A DNA stretch of 64,000 nucleotides. It comes from Paenibacillus silvisoli. GTDB lineage: Bacteria; Bacillota; Bacilli; Paenibacillales; Paenibacillaceae. Shown here in pieces: positions 34,542 to 42,778 of the stretch (positions within the stretch are counted from its first letter, which is position 1; every line of letters starts with the position of its first letter). The translations under genes were made by a program, and so were the position numbers. The notes under the pieces were generated by a model, which was given only the letters and a program-made list of their open reading frames with translations, made no database searches and was not told the origin of the DNA. The stretch spans positions 5,360,501-5,424,500 of the forward strand of contig NZ_CP133017.1 of assembly GCF_030866765.1 (NCBI RefSeq), written 5' to 3'.

Positions 34542-36209
34542 CTACGCGCCGTTATTGCGGAACTGGGCCGGACTCATCCCTACCCACTCCTTAAAGGTTT
34601 TAACGAAATGCCGGGAGTCTTTATACCCGACGGAATCCGCGATTTCATAGATTTTGAGCGGCGTCAGCTCGAGCAGTTCCTTCGCTTTGGCCATTCGGAT
34701 GCGAATCAGGTAGCGGGTGAGCGTCTCCCCCACCTCGGCATGAAACACTCTGCTGAAATACGAGGGATTTAAGTAAATCGATTCCGCGACGTTATGGAGG
34801 CTGATGCCGCGGTGATAGTTATCGTGTATGTAGCGCAGCGCCATGGCGATCGTATTTCGCTGCGCCGGACCTGGCGCGGCGCTGTCCTTGTGGAGAAAGG
34901 CGTTCTTGATCGCCTGCTTCCAATCCCGCAATGAACAGCGGTAAAGCTGAAGCTTCTGTTGGTGCGTGATCGTACAGGGTTCGGCGTTCTCCTTCGCCAG
35001 GCACAGCTCTTGCCATTTGCAAAGCAGCATGCCGATGTGCATGTTCATCTCGCAGCGAACGGCCAGCGCCGAATGCTGTTTCGCAAGCTCGTGAATGAGC
35101 TCGAGCTGCTGATCCAGCAGCTCGGACAGCCTGGCTTCGTCCATCTGCTTGATCGCATGAGCCATGCGATGGATCCACACCGTATCGAATGCCTCGGCAT
35201 TTAACGTTACCGAAGGCACGCCCGCGATAAAATGGACCGTTTGCTTGCCTTTAGGCGTGCCGTCGTCCGCTGCGCTTGCCGGACCATACACTCGGCCTGG
35301 GCCATGCAAGAGATAGCCCGCACTCCGTGTAAGCGCTTCCCGAAATGCGAAAAAAAGTTGTTTCCCCTCTCCGGCGCCGCTGATGCCTATGCTGATTTGA
35401 AGCCCAAGCACGTCAAGCGCCGCTTCAATGATACGACCCGCAATTCGGTTCGCGGGTTCGTCAGGATGAGACGTCTCCTGCTCCCAAGACATAACGAGCG
35501 CTACATCCGCGAATTCATTCTCATGCAGGAGGCAGGCCGCGCTCGACAGTCCCTCTTCATGAGCGATCTCCTCCATCAGATTTCCTAACGCGTATCTGAG
35601 CAATGAACAGCCGGATTCGCGCAAGCCCCTCTCTCCCCAATCGTGGACGACGGCCGACAGGACGAGGACCCGATTCGGATTCAGCCCGATCTGAAGCGCC
35701 TCCCATTTCGAGAGCAATTCCGGTTCCGCGATCGGGTGGGTTAAACACATTTCCAAATGCTTTTGCCGGGCGAGGGGCAGACTCTCTCTGACGCGGCCCG
35801 AAAGCTCTTCCAGCCGGCGGGCGTGCTCTCTCTTCTTCGCGATTTCTCCGCTGCAGCGTTCGATCACGTCCAGAAGCACCGTTTCTTCAATCGGTTTAAG
35901 AATGTAGTCGAATGCGCCGAGCTTGACCGCTTTCTGGGCATAAACGAAATCGCTGAACCCGCTTATAAAGATCACCTTGATGTCCAAGCCGCGCTTCTCG
36001 ATCTCTTCGATTAATTCCATTCCGTCCATGGAGGGCATTCGAATGTCGGAGACGATGATATCCGGAACATCGGATTCGATCAACTTCAGCGCTTCATTTC
36101 CGTCTTCGGCGTCGCCCATGAATTGTATGCCGTGCGATGTCCAATCTATCGTTTGTTTCAAGCCTTCCCGGATCCAACGCTCATCATCGACGACCATCAG
36201 TTTAAACAT
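34542..36209 (-). CDS. YesN-type response regulator with AraC-family DNA-binding domain
   Basis: A 555-residue regulator. The receiver domain (about 1-120) begins FKLMVVDDERWIREGL, with the phosphorylated Asp in PDIIVSDIRMPSMDG near 55 and the conserved Lys in YILKPIEE near 105. A middle region of about 300 residues is of the unassigned YesN type. The C-terminal AraC domain (about 450-555) has two helix-turn-helix units, e.g. SLHNVAESIYLNPSYFSRVF and IYEIADSVGYKDSRHFVKTF. First gene of the sensor operon; it probably activates the transport genes. Confidence 0.92.
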   Translation of the reverse strand: MFKLMVVDDERWIREGLKQTIDWTSHGIQFMGDAEDGNEALKLIESDVPDIIVSDIRMPSMDGMELIEEIEKRGLDIKVIFISGFSDFVYAQKAVKLGAFDYILKPIEETVLLDVIERCSGEIAKKREHARRLEELSGRVRESLPLARQKHLEMCLTHPIAEPELLSKWEALQIGLNPNRVLVLSAVVHDWGERGLRESGCSLLRYALGNLMEEIAHEEGLSSAACLLHENEFADVALVMSWEQETSHPDEPANRIAGRIIEAALDVLGLQISIGISGAGEGKQLFFAFREALTRSAGYLLHGPGRVYGPASAADDGTPKGKQTVHFIAGVPSVTLNAEAFDTVWIHRMAHAIKQMDEARLSELLDQQLELIHELAKQHSALAVRCEMNMHIGMLLCKWQELCLAKENAEPCTITHQQKLQLYRCSLRDWKQAIKNAFLHKDSAAPGPAQRNTIAMALRYIHDNYHRGISLHNVAESIYLNPSYFSRVFHAEVGETLTRYLIRIRMAKAKELLELTPLKIYEIADSVGYKDSRHFVKTFKEWVGMSPAQFRNNGA

Positions 36210-36462
36210 GATACCCCTCCTTCATCGGCCGCTATCCTTTTTTTACTAGCTTTGAGATTCATATTACCCAAGCAAGTGGCGTTATTTAAGGTTGTTATTT
36301 TTGTATTTGGTGTGTTTTTTTTACCTGACTCTCATTATTCTTACAAAAACCTTGCAACCTGAACCGCCAACCGCATTAGTATACAATAAAATGACAAGGA
36401 AATCCTTATTTAGGGCATTTTTGCCTACCGTATTCCGACCGAATATGACAAACGAACAAAAC

Positions 36463-36492
36463 CCGGCAGCCACGAGGGAGCCGGGTTTCATT
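36463..36492. terminator. Rho-independent terminator
   Basis: AAACCCGGC pairs with GCCGGGTTT around a 12-base loop and is followed by CATTTA. It lies just after the stop of the minus-strand membrane-protein gene at 36511. Confidence 0.7.
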
Positions 36493-36510
36493 TAGTAGGA
36501 TTGGATGTTG

Positions 36511-37041
36511 TTACGCCGCCAAGTACCGAAACAGCCCTAGGAGTGCGAATCCGAATAAGACGATGCCTGCGCCAATGCCCGTTATCGCACTGTAAGCCAC
36601 CTGCAGCTTTGGCGATACGTAAACGGCAGCGATCGAGACGGCGACCATAAGCGCGGCCAGAATCCATAGGCTCGGATCGTCGAATACGCTGACCAGGCTT
36701 ATAAAATGAATGCCGACGACAAAAGCGATCCAAGGCGCAATGTAGCCCTTGCGCTTCATTCTCGTAAGGACGAAGGAGCCGGCGCCGGCCAATACGACCT
36801 CGGCATAGAACGTGATCAAATAATTGCGATAAGCGCCGTCCCGATCCAATGCGGACGGAGAATCCCAGTGCGTTACGCTTAAATAGACGCCCAGCAAGCA
36901 TACGAGCAGCGCGCAGCCCGTTGCAAGGCCAATTGCCCACCGCCAGCTTGACCTCGGCTTCTCTTGGGCCCAGCCGAACCAGACAAAACTAAACAGCCCA
37001 AAAACGGCTGCATACATGACGAAGTCCCTCACCAATGCCAT
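36511..37041 (-). CDS. Hypothetical integral membrane protein
   Basis: A 176-residue protein with six hydrophobic segments (about residues 6-25, 33-52, 74-93, 101-120, 124-143, 150-170). No conserved catalytic or transport motif is visible. ATG 37041 is chosen because GGAG lies 9 bases before it. The gene lies about 45 bases downstream of the decayed methyltransferase and probably shares its promoter. Family not recognised. Confidence 0.65.
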   Translation of the reverse strand: MALVRDFVMYAAVFGLFSFVWFGWAQEKPRSSWRWAIGLATGCALLVCLLGVYLSVTHWDSPSALDRDGAYRNYLITFYAEVVLAGAGSFVLTRMKRKGYIAPWIAFVVGIHFISLVSVFDDPSLWILAALMVAVSIAAVYVSPKLQVAYSAITGIGAGIVLFGFALLGLFRYLAA

Positions 37042-37085
37042 TCGCAATCGCTCCGTTTCGCACAGGCCGCCGGTGCCTGTTTATT

Positions 37086-37740
37086 CTACAGCTCACGATT
37101 GATCGCCGCTACGGACAACCACTGCGGCAAAGCCGCCAGCGGATTCAGCTTCCAATTGCAAAAGTCCGCCAGCTCTTGCTCCGTTAGCTCCTCGCCCTCA
37201 TCGATGGAATCGTCCACCCAGAACGTACCGTCCTCGGCGTACACGGATATCGAACATGATATACGTCCCGTTCGGCTTCAATACACGCTGAATATTGCGG
37301 TACATGGCATTTAGGTCATGAATCCAAACATGGACCCCATTGGACGTGTAGACAAAATCATACTCCCCCGACCGTATCTTCGATAACTGCATGGTGTCGT
37401 CGCAGACGAATTCGATGTCCGACCAGCCGCGAGACTTGGCGATCGCGGAAGCGTACTCGAGCTGCTTCTCGGAAATATCGCAGGAGGTCACTTTCGCCCC
37501 CATCAAGTGAAGGGCGAACACCGCATGATTGTCGCCGCTTGAAGGAACCAATACGCGTTTTTCTTTCAGATCCGGCATAGCGTCTTGAAGCATTTCGCAG
37601 GTCGTGCGGTGAAAAGCGGACGCCGGATTCGCCGCAACCTTCGCGATGGCTTCATCGGTTCTATATTTGGTGTACCAGGTGTCTGCCCATTGATTCCAGC
37701 TCTCTTTAATTGCGTTAGCATTAGCGCCGTTCTTGTTCAC
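37086..37740 (-). pseudogene. Class I SAM methyltransferase with internal deletion and frameshift
   Basis: Codons from ATG 37740 encode an intact N-terminal part: WNQWADTWYTKYRTDEAI, the SAM motif KRVLVPSSGDNHAVFALHLM (shortened VLVPSSGDNHAV) and IQRVLKPNGTYIMFDI near residue 155. Members of this family then continue for about 90 residues before their end. Here the frame instead runs into a short nonsense tail and stops at 37198, while the family-like end (EELTEQELADFCNWKLNPLA, then ALPQWL) is present in another frame and stops at 37086. So an internal segment is missing and the frame is shifted. The tail rules out simple sequencing of a short gene. Confidence 0.75.
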
Positions 37741-37877
37741 TGCAGCTTCCTCCGTCCTAGCAGATCGTTCCAGTTTAATTATGCGAGAGCGGCCAATAAA
37801 AGGAAACTAAATTTTGTTAAAAGCTGGCTATTGAGATCAGCAGCGCTTATTCGGGTCCACAGGCCGAGCTCGCGGAG

Positions 37878-38063
37878 CTAACGAACTCCAGAAGCGTTAT
37901 TTCGCCGAAATAGCGCCATTTTGCGGTCTAACGAACTCCAGCGACGCTATTTGACCACAATCCGGCGAAAATGCCCCTTTTCACGCCAAATAGCGTCTCT
38001 ACGATTCGTTAGCTTCAGAATCAGGCCGATTTCGTGCAAATAAGCTCGCTACGATTCGTTAGC
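37878..38063. repeat. 186-bp four-unit palindromic element, copy 1
   Basis: Two forward units starting CTAACGAACTCCAG (37878 and 37928) each run into a GCG-TATTT core; two reverse units end ACGATTCGTTAGC (at 38013 and 38063) and start with AAATA. Unit offset is 50 bases on both sides, and the whole is an imperfect inverted repeat. Confidence 0.85.
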
Positions 38064-38189
38064 CTGCAATTGGCCCCAATTGCTTGTTCGCGAAGCCGTT
38101 CAAGGCCGGGTTGCAAAATGGGAGGCCTTGCGCCAGCTCTGGGTGCCGTGGTTCGCAATGAAAGCCGTCACCGGTCCTGCGCTTTATGG

Positions 38190-38375
38190 CTAACGAACTC
38201 CAGAAGCGTTATTTCGCCGAAAAAGCACTGTTTTGCGGTCTAACGAACTCCAGCGACGTTATTTGACCACAATCCGGCGAAAATGCCTCTCTTCACGCCA
38301 AATAGCGTCGCTACGATTCGTTAGCTTCAAATCATCGCCGTTTTCGCGCAAATAAGCGCGCTACGATTCGTTAGC
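38190..38375. repeat. 186-bp four-unit palindromic element, copy 2
   Basis: Forward units at 38190 and 38240, reverse units ending at 38325 and 38375. Length and offsets are identical to copy 1, with about 15 percent base differences spread along the element. Confidence 0.85.
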
Positions 38376-38415
38376 CGCCAACGCCGCTGCCGCATCCACC
38401 TCGCCCATAAGCATA

Positions 38416-38455
38416 AAAAGCCGCCCCCTCTGTCCCCGGACAGAGAGAGCGGCTT
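38416..38455 (-). terminator. Rho-independent terminator of the dgoD operon
   Basis: AAGCCGC and TCTGTCC on the left pair with GGACAGA and GCGGCTT on the right. On the minus strand it follows the dgoD stop by about 8 bases and ends in TTTTTATGC. Confidence 0.85.
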
Positions 38456-38462
38456 GGTTACA

Positions 38463-39596
38463 TTACCACTCCGCGAACGAGCCGTCGTCGTACGCGAGCC
38501 GCGGCGTATCCCAATCGCCGCCGTAGCTGCGCTCGATCAGCGCTTCCTCATTGATTTCGATGCCAAGCCCCGGTCCTTGCGGGACGGCGACATGGCCGTC
38601 GATCACTTCAAACGGCTTCTTCAAGTAGCCTTCGCCGAGATCCCACTTCTCCGTCATGGACGGGTGCTCCTGGATCAGGAAGTTCGGCGTGCACGCGTCG
38701 AGCTGCAAGCAGGATGCGAGCGAGATCGGCCCGAGCGGGTTATGCGGCGCGATCGAGGCGTAGTAGGTTTCCGCCATCGCGGCGATTTTGCGCCCTTCGA
38801 AGATGCCGCCCGCATGGCAAAGGTCCGGCTGCACGATCGCGACGGCCCCCTTCTCCAGCACCTCGCGGAAGCCCCAGCGCGTAAACAGCCGCTCGCCCGT
38901 AGCGATCGGAATGCTTGTCGACTGCGCGACGCGCAGCAAAGCATCCGCGTTTTCCGGCAAGCACGGCTCTTCGATAAACATCGGATAGTACGGCTCCAAC
39001 GCCGCCGCAAGACGAATCGCCATCGCCGGGCTCACGCGGCCGTGGAAGTCGATGGCGATGTCGACGCCGCTGCCGACCGCTTCGCGGGCAGCCGCGAACT
39101 TCGCCACTTGGCTCTCGACGAAAGCCAAGGAATCGACCTGCCGCACCGGCGCGTCCACGCCAGTCTTAATGGCGTTGAAGCCCGCTTCCACGCGGCGCTT
39201 CGCATTGGCCGCGAACGCTTCCGGCGTTTCGCCGCCGCAGTGGCAATACATGCGGATTTTATCGCGAACCCGGCCGCCGAGCATCTCATAGACGGGCAGG
39301 CCGTAGAACTTGCCTTTAATATCCCACAGTGCCTGCTCGATGCCGCTGATCGCGCTCACGAGCACCGGACCGCCGCGGTAGAACGTGCCGCGGTACATGA
39401 CTTGCCAATGATGCTCGATACGCAGCGGATCTTCGCCGATCAAGTAACGCTTCAATTCCTCGACCGCCGTAGCGACCGTCAACGAGCGGCCTTCAACGAT
39501 CGGCTCGCCCCAGCCGACGATTCCCTCGTCGGTTTCGATTTTCAAAAACAACCAGCGCGGCTTCACATGATAAAGCTTCATATCGGTAATTTTCAC
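38463..39596 (-). CDS. dgoD: D-galactonate dehydratase family enolase
   Basis: A 377-residue enzyme of the mandelate racemase/enolase superfamily. It aligns along its length with E. coli DgoD: WLFLKIETDEGIVGWGEP, YRGTFYRGGPVL, GIEQALWDIKGK, and the end DDGSFAEW. Metal ligands are the Asp of IDFHGR (about 184), Glu of FIEEPC (about 210) and Glu of GERLF (about 236); the acid/base His residues are in DFHGR and APHNPLGP. It dehydrates D-galactonate to 2-keto-3-deoxygalactonate. GTG 39596, 10 bases after AGGAGA, gives a start matching E. coli. It is the last gene of its transport operon. Confidence 0.9.
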   Translation of the reverse strand: MKITDMKLYHVKPRWLFLKIETDEGIVGWGEPIVEGRSLTVATAVEELKRYLIGEDPLRIEHHWQVMYRGTFYRGGPVLVSAISGIEQALWDIKGKFYGLPVYEMLGGRVRDKIRMYCHCGGETPEAFAANAKRRVEAGFNAIKTGVDAPVRQVDSLAFVESQVAKFAAAREAVGSGVDIAIDFHGRVSPAMAIRLAAALEPYYPMFIEEPCLPENADALLRVAQSTSIPIATGERLFTRWGFREVLEKGAVAIVQPDLCHAGGIFEGRKIAAMAETYYASIAPHNPLGPISLASCLQLDACTPNFLIQEHPSMTEKWDLGEGYLKKPFEVIDGHVAVPQGPGLGIEINEEALIERSYGGDWDTPRLAYDDGSFAEW

Positions 39597-39652
39597 CGTA
39601 CATTCATCTCCTATCACTTTGGCTACCTATTCGGCTACTAATTCTACTTCAG

Positions 39653-40426
39653 CTAGTTCGATCCCTTCTCCGCCCATACCGGCAGCAGAGCGCCGCCATC
39701 CATGTACATCGTCGTGCCCGTCATATAGCCCGCGCTGGCCGAAGAGAGGAATACCGCGGCCTCTCCAACCTCGGCTGGGGTACAGAAACGCCCCATCGGA
39801 ATGCGCGAGGAAATGCTCTCGATAATCCGGTTCACGCGCTCGCTTCCGTCGCTCCAGCCGTTGTGCGTATAGCCCGGCGCAATGCCGACCACGCGTATGC
39901 CGTGAGGGGCCAGATCGAGCGCCATATTTTTCGTCAGCTTGTTGACGCCCGCCTTCGCCGCCGCATAGACGGTCGAATTCGCCCAGCAGCCTTCCGCATG
40001 GTTAGAGCTGATATTAATGATGACGCCCTTCGTGCCCAGCTCGACCATGAAGCGCGCCGCATGCTGCGAGCAGAAATACAGCCCCTTCATGTCCGTATTG
40101 AACACTTCGTCGAACAGCTCCGGCGTCGTCTCCAGAAACGGCTTCATCCGCGTAATGCCGGAATTGTTGACGAGCACGTCGAGCCGGCCGAACCGCTCGC
40201 GGAACCGGTCATACAGCCCCGCGATGCCGTCCAGCTTCGAAATATCGCCTTGAATCGCTTCCGCGTCGACGCCGAGCTCCCTAATCTCCCGAACGACTTC
40301 CGCGGCCATGTCCGCGCTCTGATTGTAATTGACGCATACATCGTACCCCGACCGGGCAAAGGCAAAGGCGATGCCTCTGCCGATCCCGCGTCCCGCTCCG
40401 GTCACTAGCGCAACTTTACGTTCCAT
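39653..40426 (-). CDS. Short-chain dehydrogenase, FabG/sugar-dehydrogenase-like
   Basis: A 257-residue NAD(P)-dependent oxidoreductase. TGAGRGIGRG near residue 9, NNSG near 87, catalytic Ser in NISSNHAEG (about 141) and YAAAK (about 155-159); the C-terminal YMTGTTMYMDGGALLPV is typical. Fatty-acid synthesis is unlikely given its place between a sugar permease (10-base gap) and dgoD. A likely role is oxidation of an imported sugar to the lactone or acid that DgoD consumes. That role is inferred from context. Confidence 0.85.
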   Translation of the reverse strand: MERKVALVTGAGRGIGRGIAFAFARSGYDVCVNYNQSADMAAEVVREIRELGVDAEAIQGDISKLDGIAGLYDRFRERFGRLDVLVNNSGITRMKPFLETTPELFDEVFNTDMKGLYFCSQHAARFMVELGTKGVIINISSNHAEGCWANSTVYAAAKAGVNKLTKNMALDLAPHGIRVVGIAPGYTHNGWSDGSERVNRIIESISSRIPMGRFCTPAEVGEAAVFLSSASAGYMTGTTMYMDGGALLPVWAEKGSN

Positions 40427-40435
40427 TTCGATCTC

Positions 40436-41761
40436 CTACCCTTTCAGCCCTGTGAAAGAAACGCCTTTCTCAATGAGTTTCTGACAGGAAGTAATGATAA
40501 GCATTAGCGGTATGGTGGCAATGACGAGACTGGACATGATGACGTTCGCCCCGAGGCTCGCCCGCTGCTGGAAGTCGTTCAGCGCGACGGTAAACGTCCA
40601 TACGTCCTGCGTACGCGCTACGACGAGCGGCCAGAGGAATTCGTTCCACACCGCGATGAACGTCATAACGGCAACAACGGTAAAGATCGGCGCCGACATC
40701 GGCACGATGATCCGCCAGAAGATACGGAACTCGGACGCGCCGTCGATGCGGCCGGCTTGCAGCAGCTCGCCAGGGAGCTGCTCGAAAAACCCTTTGAACA
40801 GGAAGATGACGATTCCCCAAGCGGTATGCGGCAAAATAATGCCCCACAGCGTATTGACCAAATGCAGCTTATCCATCGTGAGATAGAGCGGCACGAGAAT
40901 CGCGATTTCCGGAATCATAATCGTCGCGACGAAGAAGAGCGTCAGCCACGTACCCAGCTTGCTGCGGACGAGATGCGCCAGCGCGTAGCCGGCCGTGCCG
41001 CCGATCAGCAGCTGAAGCACGATCGTTACGCCGGTGACGATAACGCTGTTCATCAGGAAGTGCGGGAAGCCGATGCTCGTTCCTTTGCCGTCGTCGCCGG
41101 TCATTTTCCAGAGCACGATATAGTTGTCGAACAGACGCCGCCAGTCCTTCACCTCGGAAATCGTCTGCACCTTGCCTTTGACGACCTTCGATTCGCTCAG
41201 CCATTTGAGCGCATGCCCCGCCTTCTCGGGCAGCTGCGCCGCGATTTCGGTAGAGCCGGTGTATTCGCCGCCGTCGCTGCCTTTGAAATCGAAGGTAGTC
41301 AGCTTCTGATCTTGGATCTTGGCGAGCTTATTCTTCATGACCGCGTGCGTCGCGACCATGGTCGGTACGATAAATGGACGGCCTACCGTAAATTTATATG
41401 CAGGCATGGAAGCTTTATAAACGACGACGCCGTCTTTCACGCCCGTAACCTGCATTGCGCCGACAGCCTCGTTTTGCATTCGTTTCCACGTGAACCAGAT
41501 CGCTTCCATCGCGTCCAGCTCATACTCTTCCGGCTTCGAAATGTCGGCGCCGTCGTAATTGAGCGTGAAGCTGACGGTCTTCGGCACCTCGGGAACCCAT
41601 TTCGGCGGAAAGCTGTAGATCGTAATGTTATCCTTCATGGAAGAGCTGATCATCCAGACGAGCGGGATGATGGAAGCGATAATAAAGAACAGGGCAACTG
41701 AATAGGAGACGATTTTGACCGATAATTCGCCTCTCTCTTTAATGCGTCCGCGTCGAGCCAT
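40436..41761 (-). CDS. Carbohydrate ABC permease with large extracytoplasmic insertion
   Basis: A 441-residue MalG-type permease. Span 1 is about residues 17-38. The usual FPPKWVPEVP follows, but then about 150 extra residues (about 60-205, e.g. YDGADISKPEEYELDAMEA and ALKWLSESKVVKGK) stand before the normal FPHFLMNSVIV of span 2. The EAA loop LQAGRIDGASEFRIFWRIIV lies near 338-357. MalG-type proteins are usually about 280 residues; MalF of E. coli has a large P2 loop, but in a different place. AAGGAG precedes ATG 41761. Co-transcribed with the permease at 41787. Confidence 0.88.
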   Translation of the reverse strand: MARRGRIKERGELSVKIVSYSVALFFIIASIIPLVWMISSSMKDNITIYSFPPKWVPEVPKTVSFTLNYDGADISKPEEYELDAMEAIWFTWKRMQNEAVGAMQVTGVKDGVVVYKASMPAYKFTVGRPFIVPTMVATHAVMKNKLAKIQDQKLTTFDFKGSDGGEYTGSTEIAAQLPEKAGHALKWLSESKVVKGKVQTISEVKDWRRLFDNYIVLWKMTGDDGKGTSIGFPHFLMNSVIVTGVTIVLQLLIGGTAGYALAHLVRSKLGTWLTLFFVATIMIPEIAILVPLYLTMDKLHLVNTLWGIILPHTAWGIVIFLFKGFFEQLPGELLQAGRIDGASEFRIFWRIIVPMSAPIFTVVAVMTFIAVWNEFLWPLVVARTQDVWTFTVALNDFQQRASLGANVIMSSLVIATIPLMLIITSCQKLIEKGVSFTGLKG

Positions 41762-41786
41762 GCGTTACTCCTTCCCGGGTCCCTAA

Positions 41787-42698
41787 TTAATCCCTGTTGG
41801 TCAATTTGAGCTGCAAGTACGTAATGAGGGCGATAATGGCAAACATGACGAAAGAGATCGAGCCCGCAACCCCAAACCGGAATTCCTTGAAGGAGCTGTT
41901 GAATACGAGCATGGAAAGCGTGCGCGTGCTGTTCGCGGGTCCGCCGCCCGTCATAATGTACATCGGGTCGAACGTGAGGAAGACGCCGCAAATAAACGAA
42001 ATGAACTGAATCCCGATAATGAATTTGAGGCTTGGGAACACGATCGATTTCATTCTCCGCCACGGGCCTGCGCCGTCAATCTTGGCGGCCTCGATATTTT
42101 CGCTCGGAATGCCTTGCAGCGCCGAATAGTAGATGAGCATCCCCATCCCCGTTGCGAAGACGCCCGGGAATACGATCGCCCATTTCGCCATCGCCGGATC
42201 GTTCAGCCAGCCGTATGGGCGGAGACCGATGAAGTGAAGCAGGTAATTCAATAAACCGTAGTCCGGATTGTAGAGCCATTTCCACAGCAGGTAGCCTGCA
42301 ACGGCCGGAACGGCGGTCGGCAGCAGGTAGAGCGAGCGCAGCGTTTTGCTGGCGAATTTGATTTCATTCAGCAGAACCGCCTGCACGATCGGCACCCAGA
42401 ACGTCAGGATGAAATAAATAAAGAAGAAGGCAAACGTGTTCTTGAGCGCGTTCCAAAACTCCGTCGAGTTGATCAGGTACTTATAGTTATCCAGCCAGAC
42501 GAATTTGCCCGGCGGGTTAATGACCTTATAGTCGAAGAAACTCATATAAACGGCTTGCAGCAATGGGTAATATTTAAACAACAGGAAACAAACGATTGCC
42601 GGCGTCAAAAAGAAGATCGGCGTCCACGAAATTTTGAATCGGTAGCTTGGTTTGACCTGCGTCCGCGCTTGCGGCTGCTGCTGGATGGCTGTTTTCAT
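41787..42698 (-). CDS. Carbohydrate ABC transporter permease (MalF/UgpA type)
   Basis: A 303-residue membrane protein with six spans, first about residues 28-50 (PIFFLTPAIVCFLLFKYYPL). The EAA loop reads IEAAKIDGAGPWRRMKSIVF near 202-221. A GGAAGCGGAAG purine tract precedes ATG 42698. Pairs with the insertion-bearing permease downstream and the binding protein upstream. Confidence 0.9.
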   Translation of the reverse strand: MKTAIQQQPQARTQVKPSYRFKISWTPIFFLTPAIVCFLLFKYYPLLQAVYMSFFDYKVINPPGKFVWLDNYKYLINSTEFWNALKNTFAFFFIYFILTFWVPIVQAVLLNEIKFASKTLRSLYLLPTAVPAVAGYLLWKWLYNPDYGLLNYLLHFIGLRPYGWLNDPAMAKWAIVFPGVFATGMGMLIYYSALQGIPSENIEAAKIDGAGPWRRMKSIVFPSLKFIIGIQFISFICGVFLTFDPMYIMTGGGPANSTRTLSMLVFNSSFKEFRFGVAGSISFVMFAIIALITYLQLKLTNRD

Positions 42699-42721
42699 CG
42701 CTTCCGCTTCCTTTCGGAATT

Positions 42722-42772
42722 GCAGGCGGAGCAGCTTGCGGCATGATTAGCCCGCGCCTTGACTCCGCCTGC
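42722..42772 (-). terminator. Hairpin between binding-protein and permease genes
   Basis: GCAGGCGGAG pairs perfectly with CTCCGCCTGC over a 31-base loop, starting 6 bases after the binding-protein stop. No T-run follows, which fits a transcript-stabilising hairpin that leaves more binding-protein than permease mRNA. Confidence 0.65.
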
Positions 42773-42778
42773 GTCATT

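Larger units (their letters stand above)
37741..38415. other. Intergenic region dominated by two copies of a 186-bp element
   Basis: About 680 bases without a gene. It contains two complete copies of the four-unit element (37878-38063 and 38190-38375) separated by about 125 bases of unique sequence. No ribosome site with a believable frame is present. Confidence 0.7.

Noticed and set aside
37878-38063. Insertion sequence or MITE ends
   Set aside because: The palindromic units have no flanking target duplication and no transposase fragment was seen. A relationship to mobile DNA cannot be excluded but is not supported.
37878-38375. CRISPR array
   Set aside because: The repeats have two orientations, unequal units and no uniform spacers; there are no cas genes.
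38454-39641. Plus-strand open frame of 395 codons opposite dgoD
   Set aside because: The minus strand carries a full-length DgoD with all metal ligands; the plus frame is its shadow.
39653-40426. Fatty-acid 3-oxoacyl-ACP reductase (FabG)
   Set aside because: The sequence is FabG-like, but its place in a sugar operon and the absence of fab genes make a sugar or sugar-acid substrate more likely.
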